Assembly: GCA_029865945.1 (NCBI GenBank)
Contig: JARXAH010000077.1
Span: 1-41,813 of the forward strand
DNA: 41,813 bases
Source of the DNA: Bacteriovoracaceae bacterium
GTDB taxonomy: Bacteria > Bdellovibrionota > Bacteriovoracia > Bacteriovoracales > Bacteriovoracaceae
Direction of reading: 5' to 3'
Part shown: positions 16,518-26,118 of the stretch, one piece after another
How the letters are laid out: every line of letters begins with the position of its first letter
How positions within the stretch are numbered: the stretch's first letter is position 1
The notes under the pieces: generated by a model
What the model was told of the DNA's origin: nothing
The model's input: the letters and a program-made list of their open reading frames with translations, nothing else
Database searches by the model: none
Program-made: the position numbers and the translations under genes

Positions 16518-19500
16518 TTAAGATAGTAAGTATCTAAAATCTTCGTAAGTTAACCTGCCAGAAAACACGTCATCACTTCCGTCTCCCTGCCCAAGTAAAT
16601 CATTGAATAACTCACGTTTACTTTTTTGTAATTCTAAGACTCTTTCTTCCACTGAATTTTTAATGATGGGCCTATAAATCGTAACGGGATTTTCTTGTCC
16701 AATGCGGTGTGTACGATCAATGGCCTGCTGTTCAACAACAGGATTCCACCAGGGATCCATAATGAATACGTAGCTCGCCTTAGTTAAATTTAATCCTGTG
16801 CCACCGGCCTTAAGAGAAATTAAAAATAAAGGACATTCTCCATTTTGAAAACGGTTCACTTCATTTTGCCTCTTGCCAGGCAACATGCTTCCATCGAGAC
16901 GACAGAAATTCCAATTGCGTTTAGCGAACGCCTTTCCGATGTGATCTAAGTAAGTCGTAAACTGAGAAAATATTAAACACGAATGATTTTCTTCTAATAT
17001 TTGTTCTAGTTGTTCCATCAAATATTTTATCTTTGTGGATTGAAATTGATTCGTGTGTTGCCACAAACAAAGTAGCCTCAACTCGAGGAGCTGAGTTAAG
17101 ATATTATTTTTCCCTTTCTCCTGAGAATTTAATTCTTCTTGGATCGAAATTAATTTTTGTCGATACTTAAGCTCCTCTTCTTCAGAAAAACTTAAGAAAA
17201 TATTTTGTTCCGTTTTGGGAGGCAATTCTTTTAAGACTTGCTCTTTTGTTCGTCTTAGCAAAAAGGGACGTGCCATTTGTCTAGCAAAACTTCGTCCTTC
17301 AGATCCTTGTTGCGAAATTTCCGCACCTAAATTGGGCCCCCATACTCCGGGAACTGCAAGGTCCAAAATATTTGTAAATTCTGAAATGTCATTTTCAACT
17401 GGCGTACCAGTTAAACAAAGCCGAAATTTGGATTGAATTTTGCGTGCGACGGCCGCACCCAAAGATTTAGAGTTTTTCAAATTTTGAACTTCATCCATGA
17501 CAAAAATATCCCAAACTTTTTGGGAAAAGAGTGAGGCGTAATCTCGTCTCAAGATCCCGTAGGAGGAAAGTACGATTCCTTCGCTGGGAAAGGATTGAGC
17601 ACGCTCATTTCCGTAAAACAAAAAAGGAGAAAGGGAGGAGAATTTTTTAAATTCCATCATCCAGTTGTGGAGAAGAGAAACGGGGCAAACAATAAGTACC
17701 AATTTTCCTTTTAGGTCGCAGGATTCTAAGAACATGATGGTTTGAAGTGTCTTACCAAGACCCATGTCATCGGCCAAACAAGCACCTAGTTGTGATTCAA
17801 AAAGGAAACGAATCCAACGCTGTCCTTCAATTTGATAATCTCTTGCAATCGCTTTCCATTTATCTGCAACAGGAAATTCCGGTAGTGATTTTAAATTTAA
17901 TAATTTATGACAAAGCTCCATTTCCGCTGGAGTGAGGATATCGAGGTGGCCCATTTTATAGAGCGCAAAAATTTCAAATATTCGAGATTTTGCGATTTTA
18001 ACTTCAATTAAGGCAGAATCACTAACGTCAGGATTTTCTAGCTCCGTAAAGTTTTGTTCTTTTATCAATTGAAAGATGGATTGTTTTTCTGAATCCAGGA
18101 CCACTAGGCCTTTATCAGAAAAAATGACTCCCGATTCCGATTTCATCTTCTTTAATAAAATTAAATCTTCAGGAGTAATCGAAACTTGGAATTCAAACCA
18201 GTTAATCTCAGAAGTCTTTCTTGTTACTTGAATATTGGGATTCCACTTTCTGACTAATCTATCTTGGTAGTAGATAGGAATTTCTAAAAGTTGAAAGTCG
18301 TGGAAGATGTAGCTTAATACGGAAAATAATTGTTTGCGAGTGATCACAAATTTAAGAGTCGATTTATTGAGGTCGATGGAGCTTCTAAAAACATTATTTA
18401 AGTTTAAGTGTTTTACGAGACTTGCCCATAGCTTAAGGACTTTTTTCGTTTCCCATTGATAGAGAGTGTCTGTTTTTAAATCATAGGAAAGAATTTTTTC
18501 TTGTCCTAAAACTAATGAAATAATTCTTTTTAATTGGCCGGAGCGATCGTAAGTATTGAGTGGCAAGGATTGAATGATTTCATTTTTTTTATTCGATTCT
18601 AAAGGGACGTGGTTAGCGTCTTCATTGATGACGTTTTGAATGAGTAAGTAAATTTTCTTTAAAAATTCTTGCAACTCTAACCTAGAGTGAAACCGCTCCA
18701 GTATTGGCCCTTCAGTGACAAAAAATTGCCAAATCCAAGGAGGACTCATCAATATGTCTTCTGTTTGCTCGGCCTTTACTTGAACGTCTACCGGTACTTC
18801 CCCCGCTTCTTTTTGGGAGAAGAAAAAATCAAATTCTAGGTAATTATCATAATGAGATTTCGTGATCGACGAGCGGATTTTAATTTCTTTGGGTTCATAT
18901 TTTCCGCAAACACTTAGGCCTTGTTCACACTTCGATACTTCTAATGATGGCCACGCATTGATGACGTCATCGATTTGAAATTCTTTGGGGTGGTTTAAAA
19001 TATCTTTGACAAAAGTTTTTAAGGCCTCGGGCTGTTCAAAGTGATTCCCGTTGCTCCAATCAAAGACTGATTGATCGGCGAATAAAGAGATCGTGGATTT
19101 TTCACCTGCTTCACTTGAAAAACTAAACGTAGGAAAAATTTGTTGATGTTCAAAACGTACATGCAAGTAAAGCGGCAAATGTTCAGGCCAGGGAGTAGCG
19201 GGTTGATAAATTTTGGTTGTTCCATCAAGAAGCTGATAGCTCAATTGATGAAAGCGATCAGTAACTCTGGTATTCAATAATGCCGTGGCGGCCGCAATAT
19301 GAGTGCCGTACTCTAGTGGCCTTACGCCATGAGTAAAGGAAGGCACGTGAGCTTGCGCTGAGAAGAATTTCTTATCCCAAAGACTTTGTCCGAGAGATCT
19401 CGATTCTTGCAAAATAAATTCATAAAAAAGAGCAACAGAGTGTTCACAAGGAAGCTCTTTTTTTCCTAAGACACAGTTGCATTGATAATGAAGATCAAAA

Positions 19501-19727
19501 TCTTTTCCCGGCCCTTGAGGAAGCCACTGAAATTTTATTTTTGATAAAATTTTAGGATTAGTGATGTAAACGCCAGAACACGTAAAACCATTTAAACCAC
19601 TTCCTTTCATGAAAGAGATGGAAATTTGTCCGCGCTCTACTATCACTAGTGATTGGTCAAATAATCTATGGTCGCCCTGGAAAAAGGGCGACAGGGTTTG
19701 CTTAAAATGCTCAACATTAATTTTCAA
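16518..19727 (-). CDS. SWIM-domain SNF2-family DNA helicase / ATPase
   Basis: A 1069-residue Swi2/Snf2 ATPase that would translocate on duplex DNA and remodel bound proteins. The N-terminus holds a SWIM zinc finger (C83-N-C85 ... C94-E-H96). The C-terminal half contains the helicase motifs: GLGKTLQT (Walker A) in DDMGLGKT, FVMDEVQNLKN (motif II as DEVQ rather than DEAH), CLTGTPVEND (III), CLIFSQFTTYLDHIG (IV), LDGSMLPGKR, GGTGLNLTKAS (V) and QAIDRTHRIGQ (VI). The start is TTG 19727 with AAGGA about 10 bases upstream. It follows rpoD by 30 bases on the same strand and probably shares the trmB-dnaG-rpoD transcript. The middle 500 residues have no recognisable motif. Confidence 0.92.
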   Translation of the reverse strand: MKINVEHFKQTLSPFFQGDHRLFDQSLVIVERGQISISFMKGSGLNGFTCSGVYITNPKILSKIKFQWLPQGPGKDFDLHYQCNCVLGKKELPCEHSVALFYEFILQESRSLGQSLWDKKFFSAQAHVPSFTHGVRPLEYGTHIAAATALLNTRVTDRFHQLSYQLLDGTTKIYQPATPWPEHLPLYLHVRFEHQQIFPTFSFSSEAGEKSTISLFADQSVFDWSNGNHFEQPEALKTFVKDILNHPKEFQIDDVINAWPSLEVSKCEQGLSVCGKYEPKEIKIRSSITKSHYDNYLEFDFFFSQKEAGEVPVDVQVKAEQTEDILMSPPWIWQFFVTEGPILERFHSRLELQEFLKKIYLLIQNVINEDANHVPLESNKKNEIIQSLPLNTYDRSGQLKRIISLVLGQEKILSYDLKTDTLYQWETKKVLKLWASLVKHLNLNNVFRSSIDLNKSTLKFVITRKQLFSVLSYIFHDFQLLEIPIYYQDRLVRKWNPNIQVTRKTSEINWFEFQVSITPEDLILLKKMKSESGVIFSDKGLVVLDSEKQSIFQLIKEQNFTELENPDVSDSALIEVKIAKSRIFEIFALYKMGHLDILTPAEMELCHKLLNLKSLPEFPVADKWKAIARDYQIEGQRWIRFLFESQLGACLADDMGLGKTLQTIMFLESCDLKGKLVLIVCPVSLLHNWMMEFKKFSSLSPFLFYGNERAQSFPSEGIVLSSYGILRRDYASLFSQKVWDIFVMDEVQNLKNSKSLGAAVARKIQSKFRLCLTGTPVENDISEFTNILDLAVPGVWGPNLGAEISQQGSEGRSFARQMARPFLLRRTKEQVLKELPPKTEQNIFLSFSEEEELKYRQKLISIQEELNSQEKGKNNILTQLLELRLLCLWQHTNQFQSTKIKYLMEQLEQILEENHSCLIFSQFTTYLDHIGKAFAKRNWNFCRLDGSMLPGKRQNEVNRFQNGECPLFLISLKAGGTGLNLTKASYVFIMDPWWNPVVEQQAIDRTHRIGQENPVTIYRPIIKNSVEERVLELQKSKRELFNDLLGQGDGSDDVFSGRLTYEDFRYLLS

Positions 19728-19757
19728 AAGATATCATCCTTAAGCCGGTGAAGTAGC

Positions 19758-21506
19758 TCAGTTATCGAGATAGGACTTAAGTAATTTTGCTCTGCTCGGG
19801 TGTCTCAATTTTCTTAAGGCCTTGGCCTCAATTTGTCTAATACGCTCTCTGGTCACAAAGAAGTCTTGCCCCACTTCTTCAAGTGTGTGGTCAGATTTTT
19901 CTCCAATCCCAAAACGCATTCTTAAAACTTTTTCTTCTCTCGGTGTAAGTGTTGAGAGAATGGCCCGAGTTTGCTCCGCTAACGTCACACTCATGACAGC
20001 ATCTTGTGGGGAGATAATTTTTTTATCTTCAATGAAATCACCAAGTGTGCTGTCCTCTTCTTCTCCAATCGGAGTTTCAAGGGAGATGGGCTCTTTACTG
20101 ATTTTGAAAACTTTTTTCACCTTATCAACGGATAAATCCATTTTCACGGCAATTTCTTCAGGTGTGGGTTCGCGCCCCAATTCTTGAAGTAATTGTCTTG
20201 ATGTTCTTGCGAGCTTATTGATCGTTTCAATCATGTGAACAGGTATACGAATCGTACGTCCTTGATCGGCAATGGCCCGCGTAATCGCTTGCCTAATCCA
20301 CCAAGTCGCATAGGTTGAAAATTTATACCCGCGGCGGTATTCAAATTTATCTACTGCTTTCATAAGACCAATATTTCCTTCTTGAATCAAATCCAAGAAT
20401 TGAAGGCCTCGATTGGTATATTTTTTAGAAATGGAAACTACGAGTCGCAAGTTGGCCTCAACCAATTGGGCCTTCGCTTTATCGGCCTTTTCTTCGCCCT
20501 TACCAATAATTTGATAAACATTATTTAAATCATCATAAGACATCCCTGCATCCATGGAGAGTCTTCGCAATTTACGAATAATATCTTCTTGATTACGAAT
20601 AAGTTGTTCGATCTTAGCATCAGTCGTAAATAAATTTCTTGCTAAGTTGCGCTTGAAATTATTGTCTTCCATGATTTTGTTATAGAGGTCGCGGTACTCA
20701 TCATCGTTATTAATTTCTAAGAATTTATAAATACGATCTTGTTGCTCGTATAAGTCTTTAAACTGCAAATAGTAATTTTTTACAGGTTCTACAAAACTAT
20801 TAATTATTTTTCGGTTGAACGTTAAGTCAATTAATTCATCCGACATTTTTTTAAATTCAATTTCGTGGGCCTTATCTAATTTCTTTAGTGTTCCATCTTC
20901 GTTCACGATTTCTGAAAGCAACGTATCAAGTCTGATACAAAGTTTTAAAATGCGTTCACGCACTCGATCGATTTCCTCTTTTGGTGATTCATCATCGAGA
21001 CCTCGAACTAAGTCTTTGACAAATTCGTCTTGTAATTCAGCGGAATTAATTTTGTCTTTTAGGCGAACAATTTCTCTTAGTGCGTGGGCAGAAGACAAAC
21101 AAGAAAGGACAATTTCTTTTTCCCCTTCCTCAATTTCTTTAGCAATCTTCACTTCCCCTTCACGGGTAAGAAGGGCGACTGATCCCATTTTCTTTAAGTA
21201 TAGCTTAACTGGGTCAGTGGAAGAGCTTCTTAGTTCTTCTCTCTCTTCTGCTGACAAGGCCTCTTCGATTAATTCGGCCTGAGTCATTGTTTCTTCTTCT
21301 TCGTCTTCTTTTTCTACGAATTGAATGTTGATGCGAAGATCTTCAAGCTTTGAGAGGATGTGATTTAAATCCTGGGTATCAACAATATTTGCGGGAATGG
21401 AATCATTGATTTCATCAACTGAGAGATGGCCCTGATCCTTTCCTCTTAGGCAAATTTTTTGGAATTCTTTAGAACTTAAAAAAGCAGAAACTAAGTTCGA
21501 AACCAT
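19758..21506 (-). CDS. rpoD: primary RNA polymerase sigma factor (sigma-70)
   Basis: A 582-residue RpoD. After a short degenerate region 1.1 and an acidic stretch ([14 protein letters not shown]), region 1.2 reads [22 protein letters not shown]. Region 2 has [41 protein letters not shown] and the -10-reading helix [10 protein letters not shown]. Region 3 follows, then region 4 with [30 protein letters not shown] (the -35 helix-turn-helix). The frame opens at 21542, but ATG 21506 is chosen because AAGGGAG lies at a good distance before it and the longer form would overlap dnaG. It starts 19 bases after the dnaG stop, the classic dnaG-rpoD arrangement. Confidence 0.97.
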   Translation of the reverse strand: MVSNLVSAFLSSKEFQKICLRGKDQGHLSVDEINDSIPANIVDTQDLNHILSKLEDLRINIQFVEKEDEEEETMTQAELIEEALSAEEREELRSSSTDPVKLYLKKMGSVALLTREGEVKIAKEIEEGEKEIVLSCLSSAHALREIVRLKDKINSAELQDEFVKDLVRGLDDESPKEEIDRVRERILKLCIRLDTLLSEIVNEDGTLKKLDKAHEIEFKKMSDELIDLTFNRKIINSFVEPVKNYYLQFKDLYEQQDRIYKFLEINNDDEYRDLYNKIMEDNNFKRNLARNLFTTDAKIEQLIRNQEDIIRKLRRLSMDAGMSYDDLNNVYQIIGKGEEKADKAKAQLVEANLRLVVSISKKYTNRGLQFLDLIQEGNIGLMKAVDKFEYRRGYKFSTYATWWIRQAITRAIADQGRTIRIPVHMIETINKLARTSRQLLQELGREPTPEEIAVKMDLSVDKVKKVFKISKEPISLETPIGEEEDSTLGDFIEDKKIISPQDAVMSVTLAEQTRAILSTLTPREEKVLRMRFGIGEKSDHTLEEVGQDFFVTRERIRQIEAKALRKLRHPSRAKLLKSYLDN

Positions 21507-21525
21507 GTTAAGACTCCCTTGCTCA

Positions 21526-23487
21526 CTAACTATCTTGAACACCTGCAGATGTTTCAGAAGTTAAACGAAGCGGTGATTTTTTTAGTTGATTCATTAATTC
21601 ATTAACTGATATTTTTAACTTAAATATATTTTCGTAAATGAGGTCTAGTTCCTTTTTTTCTAAAGGGGCCTTGCCCTTCAATTGGAGCTCTTCGATTTCA
21701 TGCTGCCAAATAACTAACTTCCAGCGCATAAGTAAGTCAGTCGATGCTCTCGCCAACCCTCTTTCGGTTAAGGTCTGTGGGCGGCAGGAAAAAATAATGT
21801 CAGATATCCTGTTTTTCCACGGCGCTAGCTCTTCATGTTGTTCCAGATAATCCATAACAGTTTGATGAAACGACTCGTTCTCACCTGGAATCTCAGCGGT
21901 TTGCGTAAAAATAAATTTTAGTTTTATTAAAAATGCCCTAAACGGTTCATTATAGACGAGCTTAAGTATTTCTGCAAAACAGTTTGTAGAAAATATTCCA
22001 GGATAAGTAAAAATTTGCTTAAAAAGAAAATTTGCACCTTCGGGCCATGGAATTAAGGCCATTTTTTCAGGATTTTCGATTTCTTTGATCATTTGAGGAA
22101 GTGCTGGTGGAAGTTCAATGGCGACTTCGGGCGCTTTTGCTTGCTGGTTTTTCCAATTTTCTCTTTGAGCAGCAACACTATCCTTACCTTTTAGAAATTG
22201 TTGATAGGACTCAATAATAAAAGAGGCGTCAGAGTTAAGGCCCAACAACCGGGAGTGTTCGATGATTCTCTCTGTGGCCTCAAGCTCTACTCCCATGGGA
22301 GCGGTAAGAGCGTAAATTTCTCGCAATTTTTGCAGTTTAAGATCACGGTTATCGCCCGTATGTTGAGACGAAATCTGGGTTAATTTTTCATCAATCCAGT
22401 ACTTCGCTTGGACAATTCTTTGTTGCATTTCCATCGCCCCAAATCGGTTTAAAAACTCGTCCGGATCCTTGGCGGGATCAAGATCTAATCTTTTTACTAG
22501 CAACTTTTGTGCCAAAAACATGGGAGCAATTCGGCCCATCGCCATTTGTCCGGCCTGATCTTGATCTAAGGAGAGATAAATAGAAACCTTGAGAGCGGCC
22601 ATCATCTGAATTAAATCTTGGGAAAAGGCAGTTCCCATGGAGGCCACCGCGTTGCCAAGCCCATGCTTGTGCATCGTAATCGTGTCCATATAGCCTTCCG
22701 TAATGATGATGCTTTGATTTTCTCGAATCGAAGTTTTCGCCTTGTGAAATCCGTAGAGGATTTTCCTTTTATTAAAAATTTTTGATTCGGCAGAATTTAA
22801 ATATTTGGGTATTTGATCTTTGTGGACGGCGCGCGATCCAAATCCCACTAATCTTCCCGCATGGTTTCTAATGGGAAAGAGAATGCGGTTTCTAAAAGTG
22901 TCCCGCCATTCGCCTTGTTCTGTTTCCTTAACTAAAGACAATTCTTTCGCAATAGCAATAGAGCGATCAAATTCATCTTTGGGCAATTGAGAGAGGGAGT
23001 GAACGAGAAGTGAGTTCCTGGGAGCAAAGGTGAGTTCAAAATTTTTTACTAAATCTTCATCAATGGATCTTTCTTTTAAAAATTGAGACCACTCCAAAGG
23101 GTTGTGTTCTTCGGTATAGCTTGTGTAAAGCGCCAATACCCTCTCCAGAAATTGATAATAGGGGAGCAATTCCAGTTCTTGTTTTTGGGGGCGATTCACA
23201 CCTGAAACGTCTAGTTGAAACATGGAGCCGAGTTGTGTCAGTGCCGTTTTAAAATCCCATTTTTTAAATTCCATGGCAAAAGTGAGACTGTCTCCCACTT
23301 TTCCACACACAAAACATTTGAAAAGATTTTTTTGATCATTAATTTTTAGGGAAGGGTGATGATCGGGGTGAAAAGGACAAATTCCCTCGTAATTTAGGCC
23401 TTTTTTTTGGATCGAAATAAATTGTCCCACCACTTGCGAAATGGGGATTTGGCGCAGTGATAATTTTAGATCGTCAATGGAACTCAT
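21526..23487 (-). CDS. dnaG: DNA primase
   Basis: A 653-residue DnaG that makes RNA primers at the replication fork. The N-terminal zinc-binding domain is complete (C37, H40, C58, C61 in CPFH ... KCFVCG). The polymerase core contains [20 protein letters not shown] and the TOPRIM motifs IIITEGYMD and LSLDQDQAG, with the metal-binding acidic residues present. The C-terminal 200 residues should be the DnaB helicase-binding region and are poorly conserved, as usual. It starts at ATG 23487, overlapping the trmB stop by 4 bases (ATGA), and ends 19 bases before rpoD. This implies one trmB-dnaG-rpoD operon. Confidence 0.96.
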   Translation of the reverse strand: MSSIDDLKLSLRQIPISQVVGQFISIQKKGLNYEGICPFHPDHHPSLKINDQKNLFKCFVCGKVGDSLTFAMEFKKWDFKTALTQLGSMFQLDVSGVNRPQKQELELLPYYQFLERVLALYTSYTEEHNPLEWSQFLKERSIDEDLVKNFELTFAPRNSLLVHSLSQLPKDEFDRSIAIAKELSLVKETEQGEWRDTFRNRILFPIRNHAGRLVGFGSRAVHKDQIPKYLNSAESKIFNKRKILYGFHKAKTSIRENQSIIITEGYMDTITMHKHGLGNAVASMGTAFSQDLIQMMAALKVSIYLSLDQDQAGQMAMGRIAPMFLAQKLLVKRLDLDPAKDPDEFLNRFGAMEMQQRIVQAKYWIDEKLTQISSQHTGDNRDLKLQKLREIYALTAPMGVELEATERIIEHSRLLGLNSDASFIIESYQQFLKGKDSVAAQRENWKNQQAKAPEVAIELPPALPQMIKEIENPEKMALIPWPEGANFLFKQIFTYPGIFSTNCFAEILKLVYNEPFRAFLIKLKFIFTQTAEIPGENESFHQTVMDYLEQHEELAPWKNRISDIIFSCRPQTLTERGLARASTDLLMRWKLVIWQHEIEELQLKGKAPLEKKELDLIYENIFKLKISVNELMNQLKKSPLRLTSETSAGVQDS

Positions 23488-24167
23488 ATTTTTACAATAC
23501 CTAGGGCCTTGATGGTTTTAGATTGCTCTAAAAACAGTTTTTCAAACTTTGTGGGGAATTGACATAGAAAATTTCTTTCTTCTATAAAGTGAGATTCCTG
23601 ATAAATATTTTCCGTTTGAAAAAAAATTTTAAATATTTCATTAGACTTTTGGACTTCATCAAGCATCCATTGATAATAGGAGTCGTCGTCTGTTTTTACC
23701 CAAACTTTTGCGCCCTCCCTCAGTAAGGGGTGCAAGTTCATTAAGAATTTTTTTTGGAACAACCGCCTTCGGTGGTGACGCTTCTTGGGCCACGGGTCTG
23801 GAAAAAAATAAAAAACTTCTGAAATTTCTTGAGGCCCAAAATACTGGTTTAAATTTTCTGCGTTAACCACAAGAAAACGAAAATCAAAATAGGGGAGTGA
23901 GTCATTTTTTAAGCTTTCTAATTTTTTGGCGAGGAAAAAACTGCGCTTGATTCTAAAATCTAGGCCAATAAAATTACAATGATCGTAATTCTTGGAGTAG
24001 GACATCATGAAGTCCCCGTATCCTGAACCAATTTCCAACTTTATTGGGTTTGTATTTTTGAAAATTTTTTCATTCCAATTCCCTTGATAAAGAGAGGATT
24101 GATCGTGAGTAAAAACAAAATCTTGAAAATCCAAAATTTTGGATTTGTAGGGGTTTTCAAAGGGCAT
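23484..24167 (-). CDS. trmB: tRNA (guanine-N7-)-methyltransferase
   Basis: A 227-residue SAM-dependent enzyme that methylates G46 of tRNA. Motifs present are KLEIGSGYGDFM (SAM-binding loop), FIGLDFRIKRSF, the family signature FYFFPDPWPKKRHHRRRL, and VWVKTDDDSYYQWML. The frame also opens at GTG 24197, but that codon lies inside the flagellin terminator hairpin (24184-24214). I therefore choose ATG 24167 (MPFENPYKSK), which has no Shine-Dalgarno and only a 17-base gap after the terminator's T-run. It overlaps dnaG by 4 bases. Readthrough of the terminator or a start very close to the ATG must supply its mRNA. Confidence 0.93.
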   Translation of the reverse strand: MPFENPYKSKILDFQDFVFTHDQSSLYQGNWNEKIFKNTNPIKLEIGSGYGDFMMSYSKNYDHCNFIGLDFRIKRSFFLAKKLESLKNDSLPYFDFRFLVVNAENLNQYFGPQEISEVFYFFPDPWPKKRHHRRRLFQKKFLMNLHPLLREGAKVWVKTDDDSYYQWMLDEVQKSNEIFKIFFQTENIYQESHFIEERNFLCQFPTKFEKLFLEQSKTIKALGIVKI

Positions 24168-24183
24168 AGGGAGCGAATCTAGC

Positions 24184-24214
24184 AAAAAAGGGCCCACAAG
24201 ACAAATGTGGGCCC
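24184..24214 (-). terminator. rho-independent terminator of the flagellin gene
   Basis: On the minus strand a perfect 9-bp stem (gggcccaca / tgtgggccc in plus orientation, 24190-24198 and 24206-24214) with a 7-base loop is followed directly by six T's (complement of 24184-24189). It lies 31 bases after the flagellin stop codon. Confidence 0.92.
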
Positions 24215-24245
24215 GAAGAATTTCAAATTTAGATGCAGATTTAGA

Positions 24246-25079
24246 TTAAGCTAAAAGTTTCAATGCTGACTGCGGTGACATGTTGGCCTGGGCGAGTACT
24301 GAAGTTCCTGCCGCTTCCAAAATGTTCAGTCTTGCGGAGTTCGAAGACTCAACCGCATAATCTAAGTCGCGAATTCGGCTGTTACTTGAGGACATATTTT
24401 CAATCGATGTCTCTAAGTTATTGGTTGTTGATACCAACCGATTTTGCAAGGCGCCTAATTCTGAGCGTGAACCAGAAACTCGCGTGATCGCCTTATCAAT
24501 ATTTTCAAGTGACTCCTGAGCTCCCACTTTGCTTGAAACATCAATATCATGAATGCCAAGTGTTTCTAGCTTTGCATTAACTTTGCTAGATTCGTAAGAG
24601 ATGCGGTCCGTTTTCTCTCCGTTGAAAATTCCCACTTGGAAATCTAGTTTTCCACCTTGGCCATCAAGAAGTCTCACTCCGTTAAACGTCGTAACTTCTG
24701 CGATACGGTCTACCTCTTGTTTTAGCTGCTGATACTCAGTATTGATAAATCCTCTTTCCGATTCACCCACAGTATCAGAGGCCGACTGGACAGATAATTC
24801 ACGCAACCTAGTTAAAATTCCTTGAACTTCATTTAGGCCACCTTCAGCAACTTGCACATAGCTAATACCATCATTCGCATTTCTATTAGCTTGTTGTGAA
24901 GACCTGATGTGTGATTTCAATTTTTCAGAGATCGCGAGTCCTGCTGAGTCATCAGCTGCTCTTGTGATTCTCTCACCCGAACTCATCTTGGAAGTGGAAA
25001 TCCCCTTATCGCGGGATACCATTTTCAGTGATCGTTGTGCTCCAATGGATGCAACGTTAGTGTTAATTCTCATTCCCAT
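24246..25079 (-). CDS. fliC: flagellin
   Basis: A 277-residue filament protein. The N-terminal D0/D1 region starts MGMRINTNVASIGAQRSL and contains MSSGERITRAADDSAGLAIS, ANDGISYVQVAEGGLNEVQ and LRELSVQSASDT. The C-terminal D1/D0 region has ARLNILEAAGTSVLAQANMSPQSALKLLA. The central part is short, so domains D2/D3 are essentially absent, as in many small-flagellin bacteria. It is exported by the flagellar type III apparatus and has no signal peptide. ATG 25079 is preceded by gaggagg at good spacing. A second aaggagg lies about 20 bases farther upstream, and a hairpin lies above that. It has its own terminator and is probably monocistronic. The organism may encode more flagellins elsewhere. Confidence 0.96.
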   Translation of the reverse strand: MGMRINTNVASIGAQRSLKMVSRDKGISTSKMSSGERITRAADDSAGLAISEKLKSHIRSSQQANRNANDGISYVQVAEGGLNEVQGILTRLRELSVQSASDTVGESERGFINTEYQQLKQEVDRIAEVTTFNGVRLLDGQGGKLDFQVGIFNGEKTDRISYESSKVNAKLETLGIHDIDVSSKVGAQESLENIDKAITRVSGSRSELGALQNRLVSTTNNLETSIENMSSSNSRIRDLDYAVESSNSARLNILEAAGTSVLAQANMSPQSALKLLA

Positions 25080-25083
25080 ACTA

Positions 25084-25134
25084 TCCTCCTCGGATCAGTA
25101 TTCCTCCTTAAATTTTTATACACGGCCAGTGTAT
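25084..25134 (-). promoter_or_regulatory. flagellin leader with two Shine-Dalgarno sequences and a small hairpin
   Basis: Reading towards the flagellin ATG, a perfect inverted repeat atacac-N5-gtgtat (25118-25134) comes first, then aaggagg (near 25103-25109), then gaggagg (near 25085-25091), 5-6 bases before the ATG. The second ribosome site should drive translation. The first and the hairpin could act as a ribosome standby or mRNA-stability element; this role is inferred. Confidence 0.5.
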
Positions 25135-25215
25135 CCTCATACCCATTTCCTTAGGCACGAAGTGTTGTTATTGTTAGATAACCGCTGCCAGGCGATGTAT
25201 CTTTTGTTGAATACT

Positions 25216-25242
25216 GGATCGGAGAATTTTGATTTTACTTGA
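25216..25242 (-). promoter_or_regulatory. possible sigma-28 type flagellin promoter
   Basis: On the minus strand TCAA (25242-25239), a 15-base spacer and TCCGATCC (25223-25216) resemble the FliA consensus TAAA-N15-GCCGATAA, with the core CCGAT conserved. It lies about 140 bases upstream of the flagellin ATG and overlaps the end of the preceding small gene. The match is partial, so confidence is low. Confidence 0.35.
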
Positions 25243-25423
25243 GCGAACTAACTTTATTTTTAAAATTATTTTCGTAATTATTTTGTGATGAATTTTTGTT
25301 GAGTATTTCAGTCAAGATGGCGGCAGATTTTTTTCCACCATCAATCTCGATTAAGGCCTTGATTTTTTTCACAAGGTCCTCAATGTCCGACTTGTCTTGT
25401 AAGTTTTTAGGCCGCATTTTCAT
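25235..25423 (-). CDS. small protein of unknown function (62 residues)
   Basis: A basic, mostly helical-looking small protein starting MKMRPKNLQDKSDIEDLVKKIKAL and containing IDGGKKSAAILTEILNK, followed by an Asn-rich tail. The start is at 25423 (or ATG 25417, two codons on). It overlaps the end of the upstream 81-residue gene by 17 bases in another frame, which suggests translational coupling. The position just before the flagellin gene hints at a flagellar or regulatory role, but nothing in the sequence proves it. There are no membrane segments or cysteines. Confidence 0.55.
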   Translation of the reverse strand: MKMRPKNLQDKSDIEDLVKKIKALIEIDGGKKSAAILTEILNKNSSQNNYENNFKNKVSSLK

Positions 25424-25652
25424 TGGACTTCGCGGGACTTCTTCTACGTAAATTATCTAAATGTTCTTCGATAATTTCATATAATTCCAGCTTAGTTGTC
25501 CTTGGATCCATGCCTTCGGGCATAGCGGAATAAATAATTTCATTGTCCAAATCTGAGAATACATACCAAGTATTTCCCAATTTTTGAAAGAGGACATTGT
25601 GTTGTTTTGCATTCGCATTCTTAGTTGATTTTTTTGCACTGACTGGAGTCAT
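25407..25652 (-). CDS. small protein of unknown function (81 residues)
   Basis: Starts at ATG 25652 with a strong ribosome site (gggaggt, 6 bases upstream). After a basic, low-complexity N-terminus (KKSTKNANAK) there is a compact folded-looking segment, FQKLGNTWYVFSDLDNEIIYSAMPEGMDPRTTKLELYEIIEEHL, with several aromatic residues and an amphipathic C-terminal helix. It looks like a conserved domain but I cannot name it. It overlaps the next small gene, and both lead into the flagellin gene on the same strand. Confidence 0.65.
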   Translation of the reverse strand: MTPVSAKKSTKNANAKQHNVLFQKLGNTWYVFSDLDNEIIYSAMPEGMDPRTTKLELYEIIEEHLDNLRRRSPAKSNENAA

Positions 25653-25785
25653 CCATTACCTCCCAAGGGTTATTCCATCATTACTTTCCTTTCGGATGTC
25701 TTAAATGGTTAACTGAAATTTTGTTTTATTTTTTTTCAAACGGAAAAGAATTCCAGGCTAGATTTTTTAAATCTTAGGTCGTTTC

Positions 25786-26118
25786 TTATTTTTTATTCCA
25801 AAGAATTTTAGTGGCCTCTACCTCGCGTTCATCATTGTAGTAAACTTCCACATCTTCCACGGAAACATAGGCCAATCTTCCGTTGCGATCAAATGTTTGG
25901 TAGTAGGGATGTTCATTTTTTAGAGTGTAAATTTCCGCTAGATTGGACGGCAACATGTGGTTATCATAGAGAACTAAAGTTTCACCTTTGATACGAAATT
26001 CTACTATGCTTTCTTCATTATCTTTTTCAAGATACAGCGGAGTTTGAGTTTTAATGACCACCGCCTGAGGTGCGCTCGCCACCAAATCAAAACTAAAGAG
26101 CAACAAGGCCAATCGCAA
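25786..26118 (-). CDS. small exported protein of unknown function
   Basis: The signal peptide LRLALLLFSFDLVASA-PQ is followed by about 95 residues of likely beta structure (VVIKTQTPLYLEKDN, ESIVEFRIKGETLVLYDNH, YVSVEDVEVYYNDE), reminiscent of bacterial SH3-like domains, but the match is not specific. I prefer the TTG at 26118, which begins directly at the signal peptide and overlaps the upstream Nudix gene by 26 bases. The frame is open to an ATG at 26199, which would overlap it by 107 bases. None of the candidate starts has a good ribosome site, which is consistent with coupling to the Nudix gene. Confidence 0.6.
   Translation of the reverse strand: MRLALLLFSFDLVASAPQAVVIKTQTPLYLEKDNEESIVEFRIKGETLVLYDNHMLPSNLAEIYTLKNEHPYYQTFDRNGRLAYVSVEDVEVYYNDEREVEATKILWNKK

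Noticed and set aside
20815-21282. 155-codon ORF on the plus strand opposite rpoD
   Set aside because: Ser-rich shadow of the Asp/Glu-rich rpoD frame with no motif and no ribosome site.
24168-24197. GTG start of trmB at 24197
   Set aside because: The codon lies inside the flagellin terminator stem, and the added residues do not belong to the family.
25155-25180. Sigma-54 type promoter for the flagellin gene
   Set aside because: A TGGCAG is present on the minus strand, but the -12 TTGC element is missing (ATCT instead).
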